The notes under the pieces: generated by a model
Seen by the model: the letters and a program-made list of their open reading frames with translations, nothing else
What the model was told of the DNA's origin: nothing
The model's database searches: none
Made by a program: the position numbers and the translations under genes
From: an uncultured Oleiphilus sp.
GTDB lineage: Bacteria > Pseudomonadota > Gammaproteobacteria > Pseudomonadales > Oleiphilaceae
Assembly (NCBI GenBank): GCA_913020045.1
Contig: CAJWBE010000015.1
Span: 17,188 to 81,187, forward strand
Length of the DNA: 64,000 nucleotides
Reading direction: 5' to 3'
In this document: positions 1 through 9,411 of the stretch, in pieces
Numbering within the stretch: position 1 is the first letter of the stretch
How the letters are laid out: the number at the start of each line of letters is the position of its first letter

Positions 1-2
1 CA

Positions 3-2612
3 GGCATCGCAACTCAAATGGTTGTCGAGAGAAAACTCGCGGCAGAAGAAGGCAAAACAAGACACGACCTGGGTCGCGAAGACTTTCTCAAAAAAGTTTG
101 GGAGTGGAAAGAAGAGTCTGGCGGCACCATAACGCGCCAGCTGCGCCGCCTCGGCGCGTCCGTTGATTGGGAGCACGAACGCTTCACCATGGATGACGGA
201 TTCTACAAAGCTGTGCAAGAAGTGTTTATTCGACTCTACCGAGACAAACTAATTTATCGTGGCAAGCGCCTCGTGAATTGGGACCCCAAGCTACACACCG
301 CTATTTCGGACCTCGAGGTCGAGAACAAAGAGAAACAGGGGCACATGTGGCACCTACGGTATCCGTTGAGTGACGGCGCCCTCACATCAGAAGGTAAAAG
401 CTACCTAGTCGTTGCCACAACACGTCCAGAAACAGTGCTTGGCGACACAGGTGTCGCAGTTAATGCGGACGATCCACGATATCAATCTCTAATCGGTAAA
501 TTTGTCGACCTGCCATTGGCGGGTCGCCGTATACCGATAGTCGCTGACGAACATGCCGACATGGAAAAAGGTACTGGCTGCGTCAAGATTACGCCTGCTC
601 ACGACTTTAACGATTATGAAGTCGGCAAGCGATGCAAACTCCCAATGATCAACATTCTTACTCAGAATGGTGAAATTCTTGATCAGGCAGAAGCTTATAA
701 TATCGATGGCAGTATTAATGAAGCGCTAGAAACACATATTCCTGAAGACCTGCGCGGACTTGATCGCTTCCAAGCACGTAAAGCGCTTGTTGCACATTTT
801 GAAGAACTAGGTTTGCTCGAAGAAGTTAAAGACCACCAATTAATGGTTCCTTATGGCGATCGCTCAGGCGTAGTAATTGAGCCACTACTCACCGACCAAT
901 GGTTTGTAAAAGCCGCACCGCTGGCCCTGCCAGCAATTAAGGCAGTAGAAGATGGCGATATTCAATTCGTACCCAAACAGTATGAAAATATGTACTTCTC
1001 TTGGATGCACGACATTCAAGACTGGTGCATATCTCGACAACTTTGGTGGGGTCACCGCATCCCAGCTTGGTATGACGAAGAAGGAAACGTATATGTCGGG
1101 CGCAGTGAAGAAGAAGTTCGCTCCAGCAATAACATAAGCGACGAAGTGTCTCTGAGCCAAGACAATGATGTATTAGATACCTGGTTCTCATCGTCTCTTT
1201 GGACCTTTGGAACACTTGGTTGGCCTGAGCTCACGGAGCGACTCAAAACATTCCATCCGACTGACGTGCTGGTCACGGGCTTCGATATCATTTTCTTCTG
1301 GGTTGCCCGAATGATTATGATGACCATGTACTTTATGAAGGACGAGGACGGCAAACCACAAGTACCATTTAAGTATGTCTATGTCACAGGCTTGATTCGT
1401 GATGAGAGCGGCGAAAAAATGTCAAAATCGAAAGGGAATGTTCTTGACCCTCTCGACATGATTGACGGAATTGAGTTAGAAGACCTGGTTCAAAAACGCA
1501 CCGGCAACATGATGCAACCGCAACTCGCACAAAAAATTGAGAAGCGAACGCGCAAAGCCTTTAGCGAAGGAATTTCTGCGCATGGCACCGACGCACTGCG
1601 CTTCACACTCTATTCCCTTGCGTCCACAGGCCGTGATATTAACTGGGACATGAAGCGCTTAGAAGGCTACCGTAACTTCTGTAATAAAATATGGAATGCG
1701 GCGCGCTATGTTTTGATGAACACTGAAGACCATGACTGCGGCCAGAACGACAAACCTTATGAGCTGTCACTCGCTGATAAGTGGATTGTCTCTAAGCTGC
1801 AAGAGTGCGAAGCACAGGTCGAGAAGCACGTCTCTGAATTTCGACTAGACCTCGCGTCACAGTCGCTTTATGACTTCATCTGGAATGAATACTGTGATTG
1901 GTATCTAGAGCTGTCAAAACCGATTCTGACCAATGAGTCGAGCAGTCAAGAGCAATTAACAGGAACACGAAGAACACTTGTTCGAGTATTGGAAGCGATT
2001 TTACGACTATCGCATCCGTTCCTGCCGTTCATCACAGAAGAAATCTGGCAACGTATCGCGCCGCTTGCGGGCAAACAAGGCGATACGATTATGACTCAAG
2101 ATTACCCCGTCGCTGACCCATCGCGTATCGACAATAACGCGTTAGGAGATATCGAATGGCTGAAAGGCGTGATTGTCGGGATTCGAAATATTCGTGGCGA
2201 GATGGATATATCTCCAGGCAAACCCATTCCAGTCTTTCTTCATAATGGTAGTGACGAGGACAAAAAGCGCTTCGAAAGCAACAAGGCATACATTAGCGCA
2301 CTTGCGAAACTTGAAAGTATGGAGTGGCTAACAGGCGAAGCTCCGCTAAGTGCTACGCAATTGGTTGGCAGCATGGAAGTGCTCGTACCAATGGCCGGAT
2401 TAATTAACGTGGAGGCTGAGGTTGCTCGCTTAACAAAAGAGCTCGACAAGGCCGCCAAAGAAATTGGTCGCCTGAATGGCAAGCTTAATAACGAGAAGTT
2501 CGTTGGCAATGCGCCAGACGATGTGGTCGCAAAAGAGAAAGCTAAACTTGCTGACGCGGAATCAAGCTATAAAATTCTCAACGACCAAGTTGAGAAAATT
2601 AAGGCTCTGTAG
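3..2612 (+). CDS. valS: Valine--tRNA ligase, 5' truncated by window edge
   Basis: Class I aminoacyl-tRNA synthetase that charges tRNA-Val in the cytoplasm and edits mischarged threonine. The frame is open from base 3, so the true start and the HIGH motif lie outside the window. About 870 codons remain. The KMSKS motif is encoded at 1416-1430, a conserved tryptophan- and arginine-rich core around 1000-1060 precedes it, and the last 70 residues form the charged coiled-coil arm typical of ValRS. The stop at 2610-2612 lies 6 bases before the next gene, so the downstream genes may be co-transcribed with it. Identification is secure. Only the amino end is missing. Confidence 0.97.
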   Translation, partial: GIATQMVVERKLAAEEGKTRHDLGREDFLKKVWEWKEESGGTITRQLRRLGASVDWEHERFTMDDGFYKAVQEVFIRLYRDKLIYRGKRLVNWDPKLHTAISDLEVENKEKQGHMWHLRYPLSDGALTSEGKSYLVVATTRPETVLGDTGVAVNADDPRYQSLIGKFVDLPLAGRRIPIVADEHADMEKGTGCVKITPAHDFNDYEVGKRCKLPMINILTQNGEILDQAEAYNIDGSINEALETHIPEDLRGLDRFQARKALVAHFEELGLLEEVKDHQLMVPYGDRSGVVIEPLLTDQWFVKAAPLALPAIKAVEDGDIQFVPKQYENMYFSWMHDIQDWCISRQLWWGHRIPAWYDEEGNVYVGRSEEEVRSSNNISDEVSLSQDNDVLDTWFSSSLWTFGTLGWPELTERLKTFHPTDVLVTGFDIIFFWVARMIMMTMYFMKDEDGKPQVPFKYVYVTGLIRDESGEKMSKSKGNVLDPLDMIDGIELEDLVQKRTGNMMQPQLAQKIEKRTRKAFSEGISAHGTDALRFTLYSLASTGRDINWDMKRLEGYRNFCNKIWNAARYVLMNTEDHDCGQNDKPYELSLADKWIVSKLQECEAQVEKHVSEFRLDLASQSLYDFIWNEYCDWYLELSKPILTNESSSQEQLTGTRRTLVRVLEAILRLSHPFLPFITEEIWQRIAPLAGKQGDTIMTQDYPVADPSRIDNNALGDIEWLKGVIVGIRNIRGEMDISPGKPIPVFLHNGSDEDKKRFESNKAYISALAKLESMEWLTGEAPLSATQLVGSMEVLVPMAGLINVEAEVARLTKELDKAAKEIGRLNGKLNNEKFVGNAPDDVVAKEKAKLADAESSYKILNDQVEKIKAL

Positions 2613-2618
2613 CACAGC

Positions 2619-3548
2619 ATGCTTAGCATCGTTGGCTCCGGTGCGATGGGCTGCCTTTGGGCAGCTCATCTTTACCAACAAACAGATGTTTGCTTTGTCG
2701 TCACAGAGCCTTATCGTCAAAAGCATCACCTTTCTGCGCCTTACTCCGCGCTTAGCTTCAACGCTTTTCCCAACGCGCTTGAAAGCCAACCCCACAGAAT
2801 TTCTACACCCCGCTTAGCACCCGATACCGCCATAAAGCATGATTCAACCATACTAATCATGACCAAGAGTTATGACGTAGACCCAGCGATCATTGACATA
2901 AAACCTTACTTGGGGGCGCAGAATATCGTTGTTTTGTTCCAGAACGGCTTCGGCAGTCAACAACGTGCCTGCAACGCACTTGGCGACACACCCTGCTTTG
3001 CGGCTGTGACAACTGAAGGCGCTAACAAACCAGACCACCAAACAGTCATTCATGCAGGCCATGGCGAGACGGTTATTGGCCCAATGAACAAACCAGCTCA
3101 GCTTATCGGTAAAGCCCAGTGGTTTGATAAACTAGCCGCTTCAAAACTAACACTCTGCTACGACCCAAGTATTTCTATACAGCTAATGCGAAAACTTGCG
3201 ATCAACTGTGCGATCAATCCTTTTACGGCTATTGGAAACTGTCGCAATGGCGCTGTGCGCAAGCAAAGACTCTTTCAGGAAGTATGGCCCCAGCTCAGAG
3301 CAGAGCTTGCGGCAATGCTCAACCATGCGAATCTCAATCTGTCCGAAAGTGAGCTTGAGGAAATCGTTTTTGACGTAATGACTAAAACAGCAAATAATCA
3401 ATCCTCCATGTTGCAAGATATCAACAGCGCCAGACCAACCGAAATTGATGACATCAATGGCTTCGCGCACCGCTATCTGGAACAGCACGGTTTACCCTTT
3501 CAAATGAACAAATCCCTAACGGAGCAAGTACATGCGCTTAGGAGTTGA
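2619..3548 (+). CDS. panE: Ketopantoate reductase family protein (PanE/ApbA-like)
   Basis: Probable NADPH-dependent 2-dehydropantoate 2-reductase, which makes pantoate for coenzyme A synthesis. The 309-residue protein opens with a Rossmann GSGAMG dinucleotide loop at about residues 6-11. The C-terminal domain carries the catalytic lysine region (MRKLAINCAINP, near residue 190) and the NQSSMLQD...TEIDDINGF signature that holds the substrate-binding Ser and Glu. Length matches the family (about 300). It starts 6 bases after valS and its last 17 bases overlap the next gene, which suggests translational coupling. Several paralogous reductases share this fold, so the exact substrate is inferred. 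The family is clear. Confidence 0.85.
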   Translation: MLSIVGSGAMGCLWAAHLYQQTDVCFVVTEPYRQKHHLSAPYSALSFNAFPNALESQPHRISTPRLAPDTAIKHDSTILIMTKSYDVDPAIIDIKPYLGAQNIVVLFQNGFGSQQRACNALGDTPCFAAVTTEGANKPDHQTVIHAGHGETVIGPMNKPAQLIGKAQWFDKLAASKLTLCYDPSISIQLMRKLAINCAINPFTAIGNCRNGAVRKQRLFQEVWPQLRAELAAMLNHANLNLSESELEEIVFDVMTKTANNQSSMLQDINSARPTEIDDINGFAHRYLEQHGLPFQMNKSLTEQVHALRS

Positions 3549-4512
3549 TCTTGGTGGAACAAAGACTGAAATCATCGCTTTAAACGATCACTCCGAAGAA
3601 CTGTTTCGCTGCCGAGTTCCGTCGCCCCAAAATGATTATGGTGAGACAATTAGCACTATTACGCGCCTCGTAGTTGAAACAGAACAAAAGCTTGGGCAAG
3701 TCGGCACGCTAGGTGTGGGAATTCCCGGTGCGGTTTCTGTCGAAACGGGCCTTATAAAAAACGCCAACTCTACTTGGCTCATTGGGCATGACCTACAAAA
3801 CGATCTGAGTACCACTCTCGACCGACCCGTAAAACTCGCAAACGATGCTGACTGTTTCACGTTATCTGAGTCGACAGACGGCGCTGCAAAAAATGCTCAG
3901 AGCGTGTTTGGCATAATCTTGGGTACTGGCGTCGGCGGCGGCTTCTATATCAATGGCGCCTTGCATAGCGGCCCTAATGCCATCGCCGGAGAATGGGGGC
4001 ACAACCCTCTGCCTCAGGACAATCGACAACGTAACACCATTAGCCAGAGCCAGCATAACGAACAATGCTATTGCGGAAAGTTAAACTGCATTGAGACCTA
4101 CCTAAGCGGCCCCGCATTTCTAAAACATTATCTCGCGTTCGACATCGCCGCTACAGCCACTTCTGCGGAAGAACTGGCATCCGCCATCGACCAGAGAAAA
4201 CCGACAGCGTTAAGTTATTACCAGGTTTATCTAGACCGGTTGGCACGAAGCTTATCGTCGGTGATTAATATCCTCGACCCGGAAGTCATCGTATTTGGCG
4301 GAGGCTTATCCAACATAGCGCGACTCTACCAAGACCTCCCCAGCGCAACCATGAAATACGTTTTTTCTGACAGCGTGCGCACCCAATTTCGTGCAGCGAG
4401 ATATGGCGACTCTAGCGGCGTGAGAGGCGCAGCATGGCTTGGGGCAATGGACGACAAGGCGCTGATCATGCCAGGCAAGACAAGCAACACTTACAAGACA
4501 AGAGCGCCTTGA
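3532..4512 (+). CDS. mak: ROK-family sugar kinase, Mak-like fructokinase
   Basis: ATP-dependent sugar kinase of the ROK family. The 326-residue protein begins with the DLGGTK phosphate-binding motif at residues 5-10 and has the catalytic GEWGHNPLP segment. It also has a ROK zinc site, CYCGKLNCIE, which follows the pattern CxCGxxxCxE. From memory of E. coli Mak (YajF), the NANSTWL, GEWGHNPLP and GDSSGVRGAAWL segments are very similar, so fructokinase is the best guess; N-acetylglucosamine or glucose remain possible. The ATG sits inside the panE coding region (17-base overlap). The C-terminus runs about 20 residues past the usual end, into the azlC leader. Confidence 0.85.
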   Translation: MRLGVDLGGTKTEIIALNDHSEELFRCRVPSPQNDYGETISTITRLVVETEQKLGQVGTLGVGIPGAVSVETGLIKNANSTWLIGHDLQNDLSTTLDRPVKLANDADCFTLSESTDGAAKNAQSVFGIILGTGVGGGFYINGALHSGPNAIAGEWGHNPLPQDNRQRNTISQSQHNEQCYCGKLNCIETYLSGPAFLKHYLAFDIAATATSAEELASAIDQRKPTALSYYQVYLDRLARSLSSVINILDPEVIVFGGGLSNIARLYQDLPSATMKYVFSDSVRTQFRAARYGDSSGVRGAAWLGAMDDKALIMPGKTSNTYKTRAP

Positions 4513-5216
4513 CCAATAACCCCGCTCTTCAAAATGCATTAGACGGCGCCAGAGACAGCCTTCCACTGGTGCTTGCAGCGGTACCATTCGGCATATTGTA
4601 TGGCGCGTTAGCGCAAGCCAGCGGCCTTTCATTGTTCACCAGCATGGCAATGTCTCTGGTCGTTTTTGCAGGCTCTTCTCAATTTGTCGCTGTTTCGCTT
4701 TTGTTGACGACAACCCCAATATTGGTCGTCATTCTGGCAACATTTTTCGTCAACCTTCGTCACCTAATGTATAGCGCTCATTTGACGCAACACGTGCGCC
4801 ACCTGTCATCTCCGCTAAGAGCACTACTCGCGTTTTGGCTGACCGACGAAACCTTTGCCACCGTCGCGAACAAAGTAAGCGGTAGCTTCGAGCCCAAGCT
4901 TTTGCATTACTACTACCTTGGCTCGGCGGTGTTTATGTACAGCAACTGGCAATTGTGTAGCTACATTGGATATGAAATTGGCCTACAACTATCCGATCCA
5001 CTGTCATGGGGTTTGGACATCGCACTAGTGGTCGCGTTTATTGGGGTAATCACCCCGGCGTTAGTCAACAAAGCCATGTGGCTATGTGCCATTGCCGCAT
5101 CGGTCAGCGCGCTAATCACTCATGCTTGGCCGTATCAAAGCGGACTTATCTTTTCGATGCTTCTGGGGATTTGTGTTGGCGTTCTTGCGAGTTACAAAGG
5201 GGCGACAAGAGCATGA
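4509..5216 (+). CDS. azlC: AzlC-family branched-chain amino acid exporter, large subunit
   Basis: Inner-membrane protein that, with AzlD, exports branched-chain amino acids (as in Bacillus AzlCD and YgaZH). Hydrophobic segments run through the protein, beginning with the family-typical region LPLVLAAVPFGILYG. I prefer the TTG at 4509, which overlaps the kinase stop as TTGA and gives 235 residues, the usual family length. The frame also has an ATG at 4434, but that would overlap the kinase by 79 bases and add 25 polar residues with no family counterpart. The stop overlaps the azlD start by 4 bases (ATGA), so the pair is translationally coupled. Confidence 0.85.
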   Translation: MTNNPALQNALDGARDSLPLVLAAVPFGILYGALAQASGLSLFTSMAMSLVVFAGSSQFVAVSLLLTTTPILVVILATFFVNLRHLMYSAHLTQHVRHLSSPLRALLAFWLTDETFATVANKVSGSFEPKLLHYYYLGSAVFMYSNWQLCSYIGYEIGLQLSDPLSWGLDIALVVAFIGVITPALVNKAMWLCAIAASVSALITHAWPYQSGLIFSMLLGICVGVLASYKGATRA

Positions 5217-5530
5217 ATGATACGCTGCTAATTCTCGGCATGTTCGCCGTCACCTATAGCGTCAGGCTTCTTCCTTTTGCAATGGCAAATCGCATTCGCT
5301 TTCCGTCCTGGCTGCAGCATGCACTTAGCTTTGTACCGGTTGCAGCGCTTTCGGCAATTATTGCACCCATCATATTGCTTGATGGACACAACGCACTGAA
5401 CATTAGTCTGTCCAATAAATACCTACTCGCGTCAATCGTAGCGTTTGCCGTTTCCTATCAGACTAAGCACTTATTACTAACCGTTTGTAGCGGCCTATTT
5501 AGTTTTTTTATTCTGAAATGGCTATTCTAA
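5213..5530 (+). CDS. azlD: AzlD-family transporter small subunit
   Basis: Small partner of AzlC. The 105-residue protein is almost wholly hydrophobic, with about four membrane segments, and has the family-like early RLLPFAMANR motif that follows the first helix. The ATG at 5213 overlaps the azlC stop as ATGA. The same frame is open further upstream to 5006, inside azlC, but that extension is a shadow of azlC and has no hydrophobic pattern. The gene ends 9 bases before the convergent ampD stop, and I see no terminator hairpin between them. Confidence 0.88.
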   Translation: MNDTLLILGMFAVTYSVRLLPFAMANRIRFPSWLQHALSFVPVAALSAIIAPIILLDGHNALNISLSNKYLLASIVAFAVSYQTKHLLLTVCSGLFSFFILKWLF

Positions 5531-5539
5531 ACCCTGCTG

Positions 5540-6094
5540 TTATTTCCCTTCGCCTGATAAATCCGCTCTATATTTACGCCAATCAAACGAGGGCCCTGGG
5601 TCTGTTTTTCGGCCTGGTGAAATATCAGAGTGACCAACAATTCTAGCGTCAACAATCTTTGGAAAAGTTTGTTTGAGCGTTTGCGTTAATCTGCTCAAAA
5701 TTTGATATTGAGAGGCTTCATAAGGCTCATCGTCACAACCCTCCAACTCAATTCCGATGGAAAAATCATTGCAGTTCTTCCGGCCAGAAAAGCTGGACAA
5801 CCCTGCATGCCAAGCGCGCTCTAGGCAAGACACAAACTGTACTAGAGTGCCATCACGCTTGATCAGAAAATGCGCCGAAACTTCAGTCCCTTCAATAGTT
5901 TCAAAATAAGGGTGTACCGATGAGTCTAAACAGTTTTGAAAGAAATTCTCAATAAACTCACCACCGTATTGCTTCGGCGGCAAGCTAATATTGTGAACAA
6001 CAAGGAGGGAAATATCCGATACATCAGGACGAGCATTGAAATTCGGTGACGGACAACGCACGGCCACATCGAGCCAACCATTAACTAATTGCAT
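5540..6094 (-). CDS. ampD: 1,6-anhydro-N-acetylmuramyl-L-alanine amidase AmpD
   Basis: Cytoplasmic zinc amidase of peptidoglycan recycling that cuts the amide between anhydro-MurNAc and the peptide. Its activity controls inducers of AmpR-type beta-lactamase regulation in other bacteria. The 184-residue protein has the Amidase_2 fold with zinc ligand His34 (VVHN), the IGIELEG segment with the catalytic Glu, and the VGHSDISPGRKTDPGP motif with the second His, the Lys and the Asp ligand. No signal peptide is seen, as expected. No ampE or ampC is adjacent. It lies downstream of the DUF1631 gene on the same strand, with 89 bases between. Confidence 0.95.
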   Translation of the reverse strand: MQLVNGWLDVAVRCPSPNFNARPDVSDISLLVVHNISLPPKQYGGEFIENFFQNCLDSSVHPYFETIEGTEVSAHFLIKRDGTLVQFVSCLERAWHAGLSSFSGRKNCNDFSIGIELEGCDDEPYEASQYQILSRLTQTLKQTFPKIVDARIVGHSDISPGRKTDPGPSFDWRKYRADLSGEGK

Positions 6095-6150
6095 GCAGTT
6101 AAACTTATAAGTAAAAAACCAAAGGTAGCAGGTTTTAAACTAAGACTGTA

Positions 6151-6174
6151 GCGCAAAAAACGATGCCTTTGCGC
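6151..6174 (-). terminator. Possible stem-loop after the first DUF1631 gene
   Basis: A perfect 7-bp inverted repeat, GCGCAAA and TTTGCGC, is separated by 10 bases and lies 9 bases beyond the DUF1631 stop. The expected T tract is within the loop rather than after the stem, so this may be a weak or non-classical terminator. Confidence 0.3.
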
Positions 6175-6183
6175 GACAAGTAA

Positions 6184-8658
6184 CTAGCTATTTTTTCCTC
6201 GTAGATTTGTGATGATCGACTCTAGCGCGCGATCAAACAGTAGCCCGTCATTTAGAATCTGAACGGAGCCACGGCGAAGTTCTACTGCCAACCCCATCTT
6301 CGTTTTCTCAGCGACTTTGATCCCTGAACGGTTGACGAATATATATTTACCTGTTGCTTTGATAACGGCCGCTAATTTACAACGTTCTGCTGCGTTATCA
6401 TTCTGAAATTCAAACCAACAACCGACAGCGAACTTCTCTACTTGCTGAACAAATGGATCACTTTCGTCTATCGTTAATGGCTCAGCCTCTGGCTCTGCAC
6501 TAATTAAGACGATCTCTTCATGATCTTGCTCTACAGCGGGTTCGCTGGAGGCAGCCTGCTTGGACGACCCTTGGGGAGAATCAAGTTCAGCGCTTAGCAT
6601 GTCATCATCGGCACCATCACTGCCTTCCAACTTAGCATCAAATTCCTGTTCTAGTTCAGCCGTTGAACGAAGTAAATCGGCCACAGCTGCATCATCTAAA
6701 AGCCCTGCCTCCGGCACAATCTCTTCACTTATTTCTACCTTGGGTTCCTCAACCTCCATTACATCCGCAACGGGTAGAGAGACCTCTGAAACAGCATCTA
6801 GCTGCGCTGACTGCAGCTTTTGAAGTGACTTAACATGCGCATCTTCAAGCGCTTTTAATAATGGTTTAGACCTCAGTTCATCAAATGAAACTTCTTTCAA
6901 ACCAACTCTTAGCCGCTTCATCAAAGATGGGATCATCTTCAGAAGCTTGCCCCTAGCATCTGCTTCAGAAACATGCGGATTGATAGACCAAAGCAACTCA
7001 TCGACCAATGTTGATGCCTTTAGCCAACCCTCACCTTGATCACCCTCTTTCAGAAAATGAAGCACCATTACCGAGCTCCAGCCATCGCGCAACAGCTCCA
7101 ACATAAAGTCAGGCACAACCTGACCCCTCATTGATTCATTTAAACTATCTTGCGCAGCAACTTTTGCTAATTCACTGGCCACCTTGCCTTTTTCGGAATC
7201 CTTGGTTCTCTGCTCTACTAGTTGGCCTCTGCGTTGCTCAACGTCGACGAAATGGCTAAAGTCTTGCAGCAGCTCAGCGAACATAGAGACATCTTGATCA
7301 AACTCGCCCAACACCCGTTGCACGATTTCCTCAATTTTATCTTTAAGTCGATCTTTCTTACCTTCAGCTGGCTCATTCCAGCCAATACCGACACGGGCCA
7401 TTTCATTCAGCAATTTTCGCGCAGGATGACCACCTTTGTTGAAAAAACTACGATCTAACAAGGCCACCTTCAGAATCGGAATTTGAAGGCGAGCAATTAA
7501 AGCCTTCATGGTAGGCTGTAACTGCTTGTCATCAAGAATGAACTCGAAAAACATACTGACTAGGTTGATAACGTCTGCATCCATTTCAGCATATTCAGCC
7601 TTGCATTCACCCTCCGCCAAGCGATTGTTCAGTAACGAACGAAAATCGATCAAACGGTTAGTATTCGCATTGCCTAACTGCTCGATATGTTCCGATTGAA
7701 AACCACTTAACGCCCCAACTAGCTCGCCTTGCGAGTAATAGAGGTCAGAAAGTGTCGGGACATCGGTCAACGATTGACTGGGATTGCTATCACCTTGGTG
7801 CAACAATTGACGAAGATCATCTAACTGCGGCCCCATTCCGACATCTGACCGCGAGTGCCTGCTAACACCGGCAGGAATATAGCTTTGACCATCTGTCGTT
7901 GGGAATTCCTGCGCACTGGGCGCACTGTCTTTTGAACTCTGCTGATGCGAAGGTGCGCGCTTTACATGACGAAGGTCAGGCATAATGCCCAACTGAACAA
8001 ACAGATTGTTTGCATCGGCATAAACTTGCTGCATTTCAGTCAGCACAAACTTTTCATAAAGCTTGAGCACGACGAGTTGCGCGCGAATTTCTATATCCAA
8101 GATCTCGCACCCTTCGACGAACGCATCGCACAAAATTTCTGGCCCGGCAGGCAACTGTTCATTCTGAATAACGATCGGCGCAATTTGACTACTAATGCGT
8201 GTATGCAGCTCACCCAAGGCCTGAGCACTCGCGCTACGCACTCGATTAATCATTCCTTCTAAGGCAACTTTAACTTCCAAATCATCGTTCTGAACCAAAC
8301 TAAGATCTTCGACAGCCGACGCATCTCCTATTGGAGAAGATGACGCGCTACGGTAATGCCCCACCTCGTTAAATGAGGAAATTAAGCCCTTAACTACATG
8401 TGTCGCAATGTGTTTTTTCTGAAGTCTAAGTTCTCGCATTGCGTCAAAATAGAGAGTTTGTTCGTTATTCGTACCGGCTTTATCAGCCATCGCAAAGAGC
8501 GCATCGTCAGCGCCATCGAACAAATTTCGCAACAAGGTGTGTACTTTCTGCTTCAGTAACTCGCGCAGCTTCACTAACGGCATAGGTAACGGTTTAACGT
8601 TCGACCCGATTGCCCCCGTACTTCCGCCGTGAATCCCCACTACTTTTGCACCACTCAT
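6184..8658 (-). CDS. DUF1631 family protein, copy 1 (824 aa)
   Basis: Large cytoplasmic protein of unknown function in the DUF1631 family, sometimes misnamed thymidine phosphorylase in databases. The N-terminal helical part contains NNEQTLYFDAMRELRL near residues 62-77. A central conserved block at about residues 370-440 reads as a bundle around FFEFILDD and LQIPILKVALLD. Residues about 630-735 are strongly acidic and probably disordered. The last 90 residues form a compact basic domain (ERCKLAAV, YIFVNRSGIKVA) that I think resembles a PilZ-like beta barrel, which is inference. A good ribosome site (GGAG, 7-base spacing) precedes the ATG. A 733-residue paralogue lies at 33823-36024. No membrane segment is visible. 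Confidence 0.85.
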   Translation of the reverse strand: MSGAKVVGIHGGSTGAIGSNVKPLPMPLVKLRELLKQKVHTLLRNLFDGADDALFAMADKAGTNNEQTLYFDAMRELRLQKKHIATHVVKGLISSFNEVGHYRSASSSPIGDASAVEDLSLVQNDDLEVKVALEGMINRVRSASAQALGELHTRISSQIAPIVIQNEQLPAGPEILCDAFVEGCEILDIEIRAQLVVLKLYEKFVLTEMQQVYADANNLFVQLGIMPDLRHVKRAPSHQQSSKDSAPSAQEFPTTDGQSYIPAGVSRHSRSDVGMGPQLDDLRQLLHQGDSNPSQSLTDVPTLSDLYYSQGELVGALSGFQSEHIEQLGNANTNRLIDFRSLLNNRLAEGECKAEYAEMDADVINLVSMFFEFILDDKQLQPTMKALIARLQIPILKVALLDRSFFNKGGHPARKLLNEMARVGIGWNEPAEGKKDRLKDKIEEIVQRVLGEFDQDVSMFAELLQDFSHFVDVEQRRGQLVEQRTKDSEKGKVASELAKVAAQDSLNESMRGQVVPDFMLELLRDGWSSVMVLHFLKEGDQGEGWLKASTLVDELLWSINPHVSEADARGKLLKMIPSLMKRLRVGLKEVSFDELRSKPLLKALEDAHVKSLQKLQSAQLDAVSEVSLPVADVMEVEEPKVEISEEIVPEAGLLDDAAVADLLRSTAELEQEFDAKLEGSDGADDDMLSAELDSPQGSSKQAASSEPAVEQDHEEIVLISAEPEAEPLTIDESDPFVQQVEKFAVGCWFEFQNDNAAERCKLAAVIKATGKYIFVNRSGIKVAEKTKMGLAVELRRGSVQILNDGLLFDRALESIITNLRGKNS

Positions 8659-8717
8659 TGAAAGCTCCGATTTTTGTTAGTCTGACGCTTAAGATCAATG
8701 GCTTTGCGTCAATTATT

Positions 8718-8746
8718 TAACTATATTTCACAGTATAAAACGTCAA
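8718..8746 (-). promoter_or_regulatory. Candidate promoter of DUF1631 copy 1
   Basis: On the minus strand a TTGACG -35 element (8741-8746) is followed after 17 bases by TAGTTA (8718-8723), a weak -10. Downstream, an inverted repeat TGACGC/GCGTCA (8683-8688 and 8706-8711) lies in the untranslated leader and could be an operator. Assigned by eye only. Confidence 0.35.
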
Positions 8747-8858
8747 GTTTGTAAGCACTGTCACAATTTGTTTCCGCGCGAATCAGATCACACTTCCGCT
8801 TGAAAAGAATTCAAATCGTCCCATATATAAAGAGTCAATTCGCTAGGTATTATAGTTA

Positions 8859-9377
8859 ATGGCTAAGGCCCCCACACAAGTAATCGGAAAACGCATGGCG
8901 ATCGTGGCGTGGCTAGCCGGAATGTTCGTGCTAACGCGGCTGTTTGGCGACTGGGAAACTAAGCAACATAGCCCTAACAAGGATCCTAGCAGCACAGTCA
9001 CGCAAGAAGAGATTATTGTCCAACTCCTCCAAAATCGCCAAGGCCACTATCGAGTAGAAGGAAAAATCAATGGCCGTAATGCCGACCTAATGATCGACAC
9101 AGGCGCGACAGATGTTGTTATTCCGAAAGCCCTAGCCAACGACTTCCAACTACCAAGTGAAGGCCAAAGTATCGGACTCACAGCAAATGGCTACGTAGAC
9201 TTAGAAAGAACAACCATTAAGGCGCTTAGCATAGGGCAAATAACCCTTTATAATGTGCGCGCTAGTATTAACCCAGGTATGGCAAAGGATCAGCCTATTC
9301 TCTTGGGCATGAGCGCACTCTCGCAACTCGAATTAAAACAGCGCCAAGGTGTCTTGACGATAGTCCAACACAATTAA
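8859..9377 (+). CDS. Membrane-anchored retropepsin-like aspartic protease (TIGR02281 type)
   Basis: Probable single-pass inner-membrane protein whose catalytic domain faces the periplasm. The 172 residues consist of a short basic N-terminus, one hydrophobic segment at about residues 12-27, a polar linker, and a retropepsin-like domain. That domain carries the active-site loop [13 protein letters not shown] near residues 77-89. Such domains work as dimers, each subunit giving one Asp. The late [13 protein letters not shown] segment matches the family's closing motif. Substrate is unknown. It lies 34 bases before nadC on the same strand, and divergent from the DUF1631 gene. Confidence 0.85.
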   Translation: MAKAPTQVIGKRMAIVAWLAGMFVLTRLFGDWETKQHSPNKDPSSTVTQEEIIVQLLQNRQGHYRVEGKINGRNADLMIDTGATDVVIPKALANDFQLPSEGQSIGLTANGYVDLERTTIKALSIGQITLYNVRASINPGMAKDQPILLGMSALSQLELKQRQGVLTIVQHN

Positions 9378-9411
9378 CGCTGCCTATAACTATTTAGCAA
9401 CTAGGCCTTTC

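Noticed and set aside
7945..8262. Plus-strand open frame of 105 codons inside DUF1631 copy 1
   Set aside because: It lies entirely within a real gene in an opposite frame and has no ribosome site or family pattern.
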